Shown here: in pieces, positions 14,557 through 21,492 of the stretch | Layout: every line of letters begins with the position of its first letter | Numbering within the stretch: the first letter of the stretch is position 1 | Assembly (NCBI GenBank): GCA_964569815.1 | Contig: CAZMUN010000012.1 | Coordinates: 1-31,252, forward strand | Direction: 5' to 3' | DNA: 31,252 nt | Source: CAZMUN01 sp964569815 | GTDB lineage: Archaea > Iainarchaeota > Iainarchaeia > Iainarchaeales > GCA-2688035 | Notes under the pieces: generated by a model | What the model saw: only the letters and a program-made list of their open reading frames with translations | The model's database searches: none | Told to the model about the DNA's origin: nothing | Program-made: the position numbers and the translations under genes

Positions 14557-17493
14557 TTATGCCATCAGGGTTTCCAACTCAGCAATCAGTTCCTTGGCTG
14601 CTGCTTCGGTGTCGGCTGCAGTGTAACCAGCAACGATGATGTCACCGTTTGCCAGCAGTTCTGCAACTCGGTCACCAGCAGAAGTCAAAGCTTCTTGCAG
14701 TGTTGAACCGTCTCCCAGAGTGACTGTCTGAGCCAGCTTGTTGACCATGTAACCGCCAACGATTACGTGGCTTCCAGCCGGTTCTGGCGTGTCTGTGTAG
14801 ACCAACTGTCCAACCGCTACGGCTTTGTCGTAGGTTGCGTCCTCGATTGTGCAGGTTCCTGCTGTTGCGTTGATTGCACTAACAGTTACTTCTGCATTGT
14901 TCAAGGTTACAGTTTCTCCGGCCTCCACAGCCTCTGCCGTCTCTCCGCCTTCTGTTACAACGGTTGCAGACTCGCCAAGTACAGCAAGCCTCTGGTAGAT
15001 TTGGGCCTCTGGAATCCTGAACGACGCTGTTTTCAGGTCATCCGTCAATTCCATTTTGGTTCCGTAGTCTACCCAAGACGCCTGGTATCCTGAGCTGTCT
15101 GTGTCAGTTGTCAGCTTGTGACCAAAGTTCGCGAAGTTGACGTCTGACCTGTAGGCAGACAGGTCTGTGTTTGGCAGCTGCAGTATGTCGCCTGTAGCTG
15201 TGTCGATGTAGACGTTTGCGTCGTTGGTTGAGTTCACGTCAACGCTGAAGTTTGCAACAAGGTATTGCGTGTCAGCGTCGTCTTGTCCGAACTCCTCCCT
15301 GTCAGGCAGATAGTACCTGGTTGCAGAGGGGTCCAAAGACACGTCCCCGACTTCGCCGGTGTCCACGCCGTTGAACCTGAAGTCAACGTTTGAGAACTCG
15401 TTGCTGAAGTCCGTTGTCCAGTCCAGCAATAGGTATGCTTTGCCGTCCTGTGTTGTCCCTTCCTTGTCTGTGAGCATTCTGTACCTGTAGGTGTCGTCCA
15501 ACTGGTCTCCTGTCACATATATTGGAAGGTCCAATGGGTCTCTGGTTGCGTTGTCGTCGTCGTAGTAGACTGTGCTCCACTGTGGTGCAGCTGAATTGAC
15601 CTGCAGTATGTTGCCTGTGTCAACTGCTCCAGAACTGCTGAATTGCTGGTCCTGGAACTGGCAGTTTCCGTCAGCCAACAGCCAAAGCTGTTGGGTTGTA
15701 GGCTGCCACGCCTCTAGGCCGAACTCAACTCCGTTTCTGTCTAATGTGAAGCCGTTAAGGCTATGTGTGCCGTTGTTCAGGTCGATAGCCAACAGATTGT
15801 CATCTGCGACTGTTACCCAAGGATCTACCCCTAACGCACCACCGATGTTTATATCGATTGTGTCACCGTTGAGAACTTGCCCGTTTTGTATTGGGAAGTT
15901 CACGTCAGTGCTGCTGCACTTGTAGTAGATTCTCTGCTCGTCGATGTCGAAGTACTGTTCGCTTGGGTCCTGCGTCGGCCTGTCCAGCTCTATGTAGAAT
16001 GGAACAGTCCTCTGCTTTCCGCCTGAGTCGCTGTAAACCATGTTGCCGTTTCCGATCTTGACTGTGGTGACGTCTTCGTCCATCTTGAATCCGTCGTACC
16101 TGACTTTAACGAAGCCGTATCCTGGAGCGCCTTCTGGAGCTCCCTGCATGAACATTGCTTCGTTTCCGCCTGCAGCTGCAGCGTCTTGCCCTGCTTCTGT
16201 CAGGCTGTCGTCGGTTGACCACAAGGGATCTTCCTGGTTCCACAGCATTCTCTTGTTCTTGATTGTTAGTGCTGTTACTGTGGTGACGTCTGGATTGGTT
16301 ACAGTTGTGTTTGTGTCAAATGTAGCTATCCAGTAGTCGTCTGCGCTGTCTGTTTCCGTTGAATCCCATGGGAACTCTTCGTTGTGAGCAATGCTTACAA
16401 CGTTTGTTCCAGTGATTACAGAAACAACACCTTTGCTTGTCGTAGGCTCCAAGTTTACTGTTTCTATGTAGACGATTGTCTCAAGGACGTATTCGCCGTC
16501 TTTGAGGAACACTTCGTTCAGGTAGGTGCTTGCTGCCACTTCCTCGTAGTCAACAAGGTTTCCTGCAGAATCATACAGTTCCATTCTGGCGCTGTATGCC
16601 CCTGTTCCTGCAGACTGAATCAGTGCGCCCACTTTGGCGGTCATTTCTTCGCCTTCGTAGACTCCTTTTCCTGTCAGACCTGCAATGGTGTCTCCTTCGT
16701 AGTAGTTTGTCCTTGCTGAGCCCTTGATCAACTTGATCTCGTTAGGGGTGCTTACAAGGTCTACTTCCTGGACGGTGTAGTCTTCACCAAACAGCGGGAC
16801 TGTTACGTGGTCGTCGCTGTCGTCAGTGAATGCTGTTCCACAGTTTGATGTGCCTGCGGCATCACAAGCCGGGATTCCGTCGCCCAAGTCAAGGACGTAG
16901 TTGAAGTCACCTGTGTCCGACATATAGGCCACAAGGTCTTTTACGTCTTTGTCCTTATCGAAGGCTGCGTCCACTTCAATTCCTACTGTTTCTTTGATTA
17001 CAATGTCTGGCTGTGTTGTGTCGTTGTATCGATAGCTTCTTGTCTCGTTTTTCAGGAAGTTAAGCTGGCCGTTTCCCAGCATGGCCCTGAATTCTGTTGA
17101 TGTGTCGTCTGTGTCGCCTACGTCCAAACTAATCAATGGATAGTTTGTTCCATCGTAGACTTTGCTTGCTTCTGTGCTATAGCTTGATTCTCCGCCCACA
17201 GTTAAGTCAACACTTAAGTCTGTGCACGTAGATTCTCCTTCACCACCAGAAACTGCAGTTTCAACTGTTGCAAGCTGTGCAACTTTTGAGGCAATGTTTC
17301 CTGCCCAAACAAAGTCGCTTACAGCTGCACCCATTGAACCTGCTACAACATTGACCCTAGGCTGGCCTGTTGCAGTGTTCACAACATCGGATTTTTCCAA
17401 TGTTATTGCTGCAGCTATTGGTGCTAAGGCTGAACCAACTAAAGCTCCGCCTACTGCAACAGCAGCAAGCTTCTTTACGTTCAAACCTTTCAT
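14557..17493 (-). CDS. S-layer protein (Methanococcus-type)
   Basis: This 978-residue secreted surface protein probably forms the paracrystalline cell coat. A Sec signal peptide (VKKLAAVAVGGALVGSALAP) is followed by an S_layer_N-like segment (PRVNVVAGSMGAAVSDFVWA, then NIASKVAQLATVE). The final ~75 residues match the S-layer C-terminal pattern (SHVIVGGYMVNKLAQ and DIIVAGYTAADTEAAAKELI). The middle is acidic and rich in Asp, Thr, Ser, Val and Tyr with few Lys, as expected for an exposed beta-rich lattice protein. No C-terminal membrane helix is seen, so attachment may be through other proteins or lipid. A strong GAGGTGA Shine-Dalgarno and a leader of about 115 bases precede the ATG, unlike most genes here. 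Its codon use looks different from that of its neighbours, suggesting high expression. Confidence 0.9.
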   Translation of the reverse strand: MKGLNVKKLAAVAVGGALVGSALAPIAAAITLEKSDVVNTATGQPRVNVVAGSMGAAVSDFVWAGNIASKVAQLATVETAVSGGEGESTCTDLSVDLTVGGESSYSTEASKVYDGTNYPLISLDVGDTDDTSTEFRAMLGNGQLNFLKNETRSYRYNDTTQPDIVIKETVGIEVDAAFDKDKDVKDLVAYMSDTGDFNYVLDLGDGIPACDAAGTSNCGTAFTDDSDDHVTVPLFGEDYTVQEVDLVSTPNEIKLIKGSARTNYYEGDTIAGLTGKGVYEGEEMTAKVGALIQSAGTGAYSARMELYDSAGNLVDYEEVAASTYLNEVFLKDGEYVLETIVYIETVNLEPTTSKGVVSVITGTNVVSIAHNEEFPWDSTETDSADDYWIATFDTNTTVTNPDVTTVTALTIKNKRMLWNQEDPLWSTDDSLTEAGQDAAAAGGNEAMFMQGAPEGAPGYGFVKVRYDGFKMDEDVTTVKIGNGNMVYSDSGGKQRTVPFYIELDRPTQDPSEQYFDIDEQRIYYKCSSTDVNFPIQNGQVLNGDTIDINIGGALGVDPWVTVADDNLLAIDLNNGTHSLNGFTLDRNGVEFGLEAWQPTTQQLWLLADGNCQFQDQQFSSSGAVDTGNILQVNSAAPQWSTVYYDDDNATRDPLDLPIYVTGDQLDDTYRYRMLTDKEGTTQDGKAYLLLDWTTDFSNEFSNVDFRFNGVDTGEVGDVSLDPSATRYYLPDREEFGQDDADTQYLVANFSVDVNSTNDANVYIDTATGDILQLPNTDLSAYRSDVNFANFGHKLTTDTDSSGYQASWVDYGTKMELTDDLKTASFRIPEAQIYQRLAVLGESATVVTEGGETAEAVEAGETVTLNNAEVTVSAINATAGTCTIEDATYDKAVAVGQLVYTDTPEPAGSHVIVGGYMVNKLAQTVTLGDGSTLQEALTSAGDRVAELLANGDIIVAGYTAADTEAAAKELIAELETLMA

Positions 17494-17501
17494 TTACGGT
17501 T

Positions 17502-17508
17502 TCACCTC
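17502..17508 (-). promoter_or_regulatory. Strong Shine-Dalgarno of the S-layer gene
   Basis: The minus strand reads GAGGTGA eight bases before the ATG at 17493, matching the archaeal 16S 3' end well. It confirms this start. It is the best ribosome-binding site in the window. Confidence 0.8.
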
Positions 17509-17550
17509 ACAATTTTTTTCACGAAAAATAAGTCTAGTGTACCTCTTAAC

Positions 17551-17612
17551 CGCAATCGTGTGTACAGCACTAAATTACGATTATTGCGAAGGCACTATTT
17601 GTCTAGCTAGAC
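17551..17612 (-). promoter_or_regulatory. Structured 5' leader of the S-layer mRNA
   Basis: The predicted leader (about 17494-17611) holds a bulged stem formed by 17551-17559 (CGCAATCGT) and 17577-17588 (ACGATTATTGCG). At the predicted transcript start lies a perfect 12-base palindrome, GTCTAGCTAGAC (17601-17612). GTCTAG recurs at 17532-17537. Such elements could stabilise the mRNA or bind a regulator. Confidence 0.4.
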
Positions 17613-17633
17613 TCATAACCTAATAACATGAGC

Positions 17634-17643
17634 ATATTTAAAT
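17634..17643 (-). promoter_or_regulatory. TATA box of the S-layer promoter
   Basis: TATTTAAATA on the minus strand is a near-consensus archaeal TATA box preceded by a purine-rich CGAAAGG (BRE position). The start site should be near 17611, leaving a leader of about 115 bases before the ATG. Confidence 0.65.
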
Positions 17644-17713
17644 ACCTTTCGCATCCAAAAAAGCCTTAAAAAGCCTTTTTTCAGCCAATAAGGGCCAATT
17701 TACCGCTTTTGCA

Positions 17714-17762
17714 GAATTGTGGTAGGGCAATTGTCGAAGCATGTTTTTTCCGGCAATTGTGG
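17714..17762. repeat. Three AATTGT repeats upstream of the S-layer promoter
   Basis: GAATTGTGG (17714-17722), GCAATTGTCG (17727-17736) and GCAATTGTGG (17753-17762) lie about 70-120 bases upstream of the S-layer TATA box. They are in the gap after the winged-helix regulator gene. Two contain the palindrome CAATTG. They are candidate operator sites, but their function is untested. Confidence 0.35.
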
Positions 17763-17802
17763 AAAAAAAAGGCCTGTGCCCAAGGGCGCTTTTTTTTTGG
17801 CG

Positions 17803-18438
17803 TCAGCTGAACAACGATTTGTTGAAGTCTTCGAGTTCTTTTCTGTTCAAAAGCTTGTGGATTGTGTTGCTGTACTTTTGGACCATGTCTGACAACTCTA
17901 CAAGGCCGTCCTGCAGGTCTTGGGCGGAGAACTCTATTTTGGCAGGCTTTACAACCTCCACGCTGCTTGGCCCGTAGAAGAACATGAAGCTTATCAGCGA
18001 AGTGAAGTCCTTTACCGAAAAGTTTGCCTCCAAATAGGTGCTGTAGTAGTCGCCCTGCTTTTCGAGAGGGGCCTTGCTCATGTTGTAAAGCGTAAAGCTT
18101 TTGTCCTTGTTCATGGATTCCTCAAGCTTTTCCACCTGCTTTTTTAAAAGGCCTTCCTCTATGGCCTGCATTTCAATAAAAGCACGAATCCTGAGCTTGT
18201 TTAAGTCGTTTTCCGCAATCTTTTTCCTTTTCAGGACCTCTTGGGTTATGTTCTGCTTAAGCCTGTACTTGGTTGGAAAGCCCTGTTTTTCTATTACTCC
18301 AAGCTTTATCATGGCCTTCAATTCGTCAGTCAGCTTGTTGAACGGGATGTTGAGCTGCTGGTTCAGTTCTTCCGCAGTTTTTGGGCCATGGATTAAAAGC
18401 AGGGCCACCCTTTTCTGCTCTTCAGTGAACTTGGGCAT
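17803..18438 (-). CDS. Winged-helix (TrmB-like) transcriptional regulator
   Basis: This 211-residue protein begins with a winged helix-turn-helix (about residues 3-65: FTEEQKRVALLLIHGPKTAE, then ELNQQLNIPFNKLTDELKAM, then LGVIEKQGFPTKYRLK). A helical coiled-coil linker (about 70-115) and an alpha/beta C-terminal domain follow. The layout resembles TrmB/ArsR-type archaeal regulators, though no ligand-binding residues can be named. The ATG at 18438 is chosen because a TATA box lies 27 bases upstream; an in-frame start at 18477 would overlap that box. It lies divergently to the BofA-like gene and directly upstream of the S-layer promoter region, so either could be its target (inference). Confidence 0.7.
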   Translation of the reverse strand: MPKFTEEQKRVALLLIHGPKTAEELNQQLNIPFNKLTDELKAMIKLGVIEKQGFPTKYRLKQNITQEVLKRKKIAENDLNKLRIRAFIEMQAIEEGLLKKQVEKLEESMNKDKSFTLYNMSKAPLEKQGDYYSTYLEANFSVKDFTSLISFMFFYGPSSVEVVKPAKIEFSAQDLQDGLVELSDMVQKYSNTIHKLLNRKELEDFNKSLFS

Positions 18439-18458
18439 GTAGAAATTGGCCTTACAAA

Positions 18459-18470
18459 AATTTTTAAACC
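18459..18470 (-). promoter_or_regulatory. TATA box for the winged-helix regulator
   Basis: The minus strand reads GGTTTAAAAATT about 27 bases before ATG 18438, fitting leaderless transcription. The divergent BofA-like gene starts at 18512, so both share a gap of about 73 bases. Confidence 0.5.
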
Positions 18471-18511
18471 CAACCAAAGGCCAAAAAAAAGGGGAAAGCG
18501 TTTTAATTAAA

Positions 18512-18880
18512 ATGATTTTGACTCAATATCTTGTTATGGGTTTAGGCTTTCTCCAGACACAGGTTCCTGAAAACGTTTTGAATGGCTTAGGAACAGGGGC
18601 TGTTTCTGCTGCAGAGGGGGCAGGAAACGCTGCCTTAAACCTTGCAGGAAACCCCGCTATTCTCATCGGAGGAATAATCCTGATTGCGGGAGCGCTGGTG
18701 ATTTTCTTCTTTTTGAAAAAAATAATCGTAAACAGCCTTCTTGGAGTAGGAGCCTGGGTTGTTTTAACATACGTGTTTCATGTGGAACTGCCCTTCATTC
18801 CAAGCCTTGCAGTAAGCGTTATATTCGGGCTTGCAGGCATTGGGGCAATGCTTGTGCTCAGGTTCTTTGGCCTTTTTTAG
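18512..18880 (+). CDS. BofA-family small membrane protein
   Basis: This 122-residue protein has a C-terminal half matching the BofA family (inhibitor of pro-sigma-K processing in Bacillus). Two hydrophobic helices (ILIGGIILIAGALVIFFFL, and SLLGVGAWVVLTYVF) are followed by the family hallmark LPFIPSLAVSVIFGLAGIGA and MLVLRFFG. The N-terminal ~45 residues are Ala/Gly-rich (LGTGAVSAAEGAGNAALNLA) and not part of the usual ~87-residue bacterial protein. Archaea have no sigma-K, so the role is unknown; regulation of a membrane protease is a speculation from the bacterial case. ATG 18512 is preferred because upstream in-frame starts overlap the divergent regulator's promoter. Confidence 0.7.
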   Translation: MILTQYLVMGLGFLQTQVPENVLNGLGTGAVSAAEGAGNAALNLAGNPAILIGGIILIAGALVIFFFLKKIIVNSLLGVGAWVVLTYVFHVELPFIPSLAVSVIFGLAGIGAMLVLRFFGLF

Positions 18881-19130
18881 CTTTCCTTTTTCTTGGATTT
18901 CTTGTAAAAAGCCTTCTCAGGGCCTGCCATTGCTTCATCTTTTTCCTGTGCCAGGCTTCAGAGGACCTGTTTACGTGGCCCAAGTCAAGCCAGCACTCAA
19001 GCCTTTTCCTTGAAACGGAACCAGGGAAAAGGCCGGCTTTCATGAACCAGTCCACAAAACCGTAAGCCCTTTCAGCGCCTTCTTTTGATTTAAGCATTGC
19101 CTGCCTGTGCTTCCAAGCCCTTCTTTTCAA
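18858..19130 (-). CDS. Small basic hypothetical protein, start uncertain
   Basis: About 90 residues, of a family I do not recognise. The sequence has a gene-like character: YGFVDWFMKAGLFPGSVSRK, then LECWLDLGHVNRSSEAWHRK, then a Lys/Arg-rich tail. The frame opens at TTG 19130, with ATG 19095-19097 as a later option. A well-placed ATG-GCC at 19153, six bases after the preceding gene, is out of frame by one base across a run of ten A (minus strand). With eleven A the protein would begin MAKKKNGFLKRRAW. This suggests a homopolymer sequencing error or slippage. The end overlaps the convergent BofA-like gene by 23 bases. It is probably the last gene of the radical SAM operon. Confidence 0.5.
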   Translation of the reverse strand: MKRRAWKHRQAMLKSKEGAERAYGFVDWFMKAGLFPGSVSRKRLECWLDLGHVNRSSEAWHRKKMKQWQALRRLFTRNPRKRKAKKGQRT

Positions 19131-19158
19131 AAAGCCGTTTTTTTTTTGGCCATTGGAA

Positions 19159-19518
19159 TCAGTTCCTGTGCCGCTTTTTGCGAAGGTTTTTGCGCTTTTG
19201 GCGCCTTTTTTTGATGGCTCCTGTGCCTGCACCCATTGCCGCGCCTGCCGGAATGGAACCCAGGGCAAGCCCGGCGTATGCACCGCCCCTTTTTTCAAGC
19301 AAACCGGCTTTTCTCCTAAGGCTTTCAGCCTTCTTCTTGTCACGGGTTGCTTCAGCCTGCTTTCTCACCGCGCGGGCAGTCAAAAACTTGTGCTCTGCTT
19401 CAGTCCTTAGGGCGCCGGACATTCCAAGGCCTATAGCTGTTCCGATGATTGCACCCCTTACAGTGGAACCTAGCGCCTTTGGATTTTTCCTCTTTTCCCG
19501 CTTTTTTGGCTTTGGCAT
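19159..19518 (-). CDS. Small glycine-zipper membrane protein
   Basis: This 119-residue protein is very basic at both ends (KPKKREKRKNPK; IKKRRQKRKNLRKKRHRN). It has two Gly/Ala-rich hydrophobic segments with GxxxG-like spacing: VRGAIIGTAIGLGMSGAL (about residues 17-34) and GGAYAGLALGSIPAGAAMGA (about 78-98). They are separated by a charged helix (about 36-75). Such glycine-zipper hairpins insert in or span membranes. The ATG at 19518 has a GGGTGA Shine-Dalgarno seven bases upstream (19526-19531), which decides the start. It follows the radical SAM gene after 20 bases and is probably co-transcribed. No known function. Confidence 0.65.
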   Translation of the reverse strand: MPKPKKREKRKNPKALGSTVRGAIIGTAIGLGMSGALRTEAEHKFLTARAVRKQAEATRDKKKAESLRRKAGLLEKRGGAYAGLALGSIPAGAAMGAGTGAIKKRRQKRKNLRKKRHRN

Positions 19519-19538
19519 AAATAATTCACCCGCTCCAG

Positions 19539-20537
19539 CTATAAAATAATTCCTGTTTTGGCACCGCATTTTTTGCAGTTTCCCTTTTTGCCAAGGCCCA
19601 CTTTTTCCGAGGCAAAGCCATGCCTTTTCACAAGCAAAGAGCCGCATTCAGGGCACTTTGTATTGGATTCCTCTAAAACATTTCCAATGTAGACATATTT
19701 CAAGCCGGCTTTTTCAGCAGCCTGCTTTGCAGCATGAAGTTTTTCAACATCTGTTGCAGGCAGCTGTGACATCTTGTACTGCGGGCTGAAGCGCGTGAAA
19801 TGCAGCGGCATTTTCCTGTCCACTGAAGCAACGAATGAAGAGATTTCCTCAAAATCTTTCCGCTTGTCGTTGAAGCCAGACACTATCAGGTTGGTTACCT
19901 CGACATGAATGCCTCGCGATTTGTAAATCTTTATTGCTTCTTCAATAGGTTTTTTTGTTGGGACACCGCAAAGTTCTTTGTAAAATTGTGTGTTGCCCTT
20001 TAAATCAATATTAACAGCATCTAAGTAAGAGCAGACTTTTTTAACAGGCAGAGCATTGGCAAAACCGTTAGAAACCCAGACATTATAGAGCCCTTTTTTC
20101 TTAGCTAGTCCCATGATTTCGAGGTAAAACTCTATTGCTATCAATGGTTCCGTATAAGTATATGCAATCCCCGAGAGGTTTTTTTCAAGAGCTAATTCTA
20201 CAACTTTTTCAGCACCAATTTTCTCTCCAAGCATTCCCTCTCCCCGGACTTTAGAAATTTCCCAGTTTTGGCAAAAACTGCAAGAGAGGTTACAGCCAAC
20301 TGTTGCGATTGAAAGACACTCCGTACCCGGCTTGAAGTTGAAGAGAGGCTTCTTTTCTACAGAGTCAACTGCAATTGAGCAGAGTCTTTCATAGACCAAA
20401 GAAAAGAGCTTGCCGCCTGCATTTTCTCTAACTCCACATTTCCCGCGCTTTCCTTTTTCAATAAAGCAAAAATGAGGGCACAGCTGGCACTGCACCGCAT
20501 TATTGCCCAATTTTTTGTAGAACAGTGCTTCTTTCAC
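19539..20537 (-). CDS. amrS: AmmeMemoRadiSam-system radical SAM enzyme
   Basis: This 332-residue protein is a radical SAM enzyme related to pyruvate-formate-lyase activators. The [4Fe-4S] site is Cys82, Cys86, Cys89 in VGCNLSCSFCQNW. An N-terminal cysteine set (Cys17, Cys20, Cys24, Cys34 in CQLCPHFC and GKCGVREN) and a C-terminal zinc ribbon (CPEC near the end of the barrel, then CKKC) are typical of the AmrS family. That family is usually linked to AMMECR1 and Memo proteins, which are not in this window; its substrate is not established to my knowledge. Start: GTG 20537 overlaps the upstream stop as GTGA. An ATG at 20564 would overlap by 31 bases and is less likely. Confidence 0.9.
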   Translation of the reverse strand: MKEALFYKKLGNNAVQCQLCPHFCFIEKGKRGKCGVRENAGGKLFSLVYERLCSIAVDSVEKKPLFNFKPGTECLSIATVGCNLSCSFCQNWEISKVRGEGMLGEKIGAEKVVELALEKNLSGIAYTYTEPLIAIEFYLEIMGLAKKKGLYNVWVSNGFANALPVKKVCSYLDAVNIDLKGNTQFYKELCGVPTKKPIEEAIKIYKSRGIHVEVTNLIVSGFNDKRKDFEEISSFVASVDRKMPLHFTRFSPQYKMSQLPATDVEKLHAAKQAAEKAGLKYVYIGNVLEESNTKCPECGSLLVKRHGFASEKVGLGKKGNCKKCGAKTGIIL

Positions 20538-21088
20538 CAAAACCCCCCCTGTTTTAGCACCCATTGCCCAACAGCTTTAGATACAGAAATCTTAACTTCA
20601 TCTTTTATTTGGTTACGCAAAGATATTGCCTTCTCGGAAACGTCTTCCCACTTTTCCAAAGAACCTGCAGATAAAACAATTTTTGCCTTTCTTAGTTTTT
20701 CGTCATGGTGGAAAGGCGTTTCTTGCAGGAGACGTTTTATTTCATTACGCGTGTACAACGCAACAGTCCAAAGGTCTTTTGCTCTGCAATAGCCGTCACT
20801 TGTTTTTGTTCCTTTGTTAAAGGCTTTGTTTAGCCTTGGATTAAAGCCCTCTTTTTTTAATTTTTTAAGAATATGCACAAGGACGTATTTTTCTGGTTTT
20901 TTCAGAATCCTTCTTGCGCCTTTTCTTCCAGGAAAGCGGTTTTCCGCCAAGGGCTTTTGAAGCGTGCTTGCACAAATATTTAGCTTTTTTGCGATTTGCC
21001 TAATTGACAAACACTCATTCCAATACAAGCGTTTGAACTCTTTTTCCGTTAGACTTAGGGTTCTGCCATCATAAGTATTGAACTGCAT
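20534..21088 (-). CDS. Helix-turn-helix hypothetical protein coupled to AmrS
   Basis: This 184-residue protein has an N-terminal recombinase-like helix-turn-helix (about residues 12-45: LTEKEFKRLYWNECLSIRQI, then AKKLNICASTLQKPLAE). The rest is Lys-rich and helical, ending SKAVGQWVLKQGGFW. No catalytic motif of a recombinase or nuclease is visible, so DNA binding or a site-recognition role is all that can be inferred. Its last four bases overlap the AmrS start, so the two should be translationally coupled. Codon use looks AT-richer than the replication genes nearby, which could indicate later acquisition. ATG 21088 is chosen; a TTG at 21106 lies at leaderless distance from the TATA box. Confidence 0.6.
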   Translation of the reverse strand: MQFNTYDGRTLSLTEKEFKRLYWNECLSIRQIAKKLNICASTLQKPLAENRFPGRKGARRILKKPEKYVLVHILKKLKKEGFNPRLNKAFNKGTKTSDGYCRAKDLWTVALYTRNEIKRLLQETPFHHDEKLRKAKIVLSAGSLEKWEDVSEKAISLRNQIKDEVKISVSKAVGQWVLKQGGFW

Positions 21089-21129
21089 TAAACCACATTC
21101 AAGCAATACAACTAAGCGACAAACAGGTT

Positions 21130-21139
21130 TATAGGTTTT
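21130..21139 (-). promoter_or_regulatory. TATA box for the HTH-AmrS operon
   Basis: CCTATAAACC on the minus strand is centred 28 bases before TTG 21106 and 46 before ATG 21088. This predicts a start site near 21107. Confidence 0.45.
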
Positions 21140-21194
21140 CGAAGGCGGGTTTCCGGTGTTTTTATCAAACCAATTCAGGCATACTATTTATTAG

Positions 21195-21205
21195 TTTTTA
21201 ATAAA
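21195..21205 (+). promoter_or_regulatory. TATA-like box for the orphan-EndoQ operon
   Basis: TTTTTAATAAA is centred about 23 bases before the GTG start at 21223. A second AT-rich box, TATTTATTAG (21185-21194), gives about 33 bases. Either implies almost no leader. Confidence 0.4.
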
Positions 21206-21222
21206 GTAATTAAGTATATTGC

Positions 21223-21492
21223 GTGGCGGTCGATTTGGCAAAAATCCTTTTGAGGCTCAGAGAAAAAATCAGGAGAAGGGCAATGCCTGAAACCGCGCAG
21301 GGAACCGGAAGCTATTTGAATAAGACGACTTCGCACCAAAAGACAGTGGCAAAAGGCATGACTCCAGAAAAAGTTGGAAAGGCCCTTGCTACGCGGGCAT
21401 TAAAAAAGCACTTGGCGGAAACCTCAAAGGGCTCACGGCACATAGGGCGCGTAACCAAAAGAAGGAAAAGCCAAAGGAGGCGCCTTGTATGA
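21223..21492 (+). CDS. Small basic hypothetical protein upstream of EndoQ
   Basis: This 89-residue, strongly basic protein is not one I recognise (KILLRLREKIRRRAMPETAQ at the start, RRKSQRRRLV at the end). It is probably helical with a disordered middle. It starts at GTG 21223, placed just downstream of AT-rich promoter elements; ATG 21283 (MPETAQG) is an alternative giving 69 residues. Its last bases overlap the EndoQ start as ATGA, implying translational coupling. A nucleic-acid-binding partner for the repair enzyme is a reasonable guess from charge and coupling, but nothing more specific can be said. Confidence 0.6.
   Translation: MAVDLAKILLRLREKIRRRAMPETAQGTGSYLNKTTSHQKTVAKGMTPEKVGKALATRALKKHLAETSKGSRHIGRVTKRRKSQRRRLV

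Noticed and set aside
19097..19549. 150-codon plus-strand frame opposite the glycine-zipper gene
   Set aside because: The minus-strand gene has a Shine-Dalgarno and coherent domain pattern; the plus-strand frame is Phe/Ala/Pro/Ser-rich mirror sequence.
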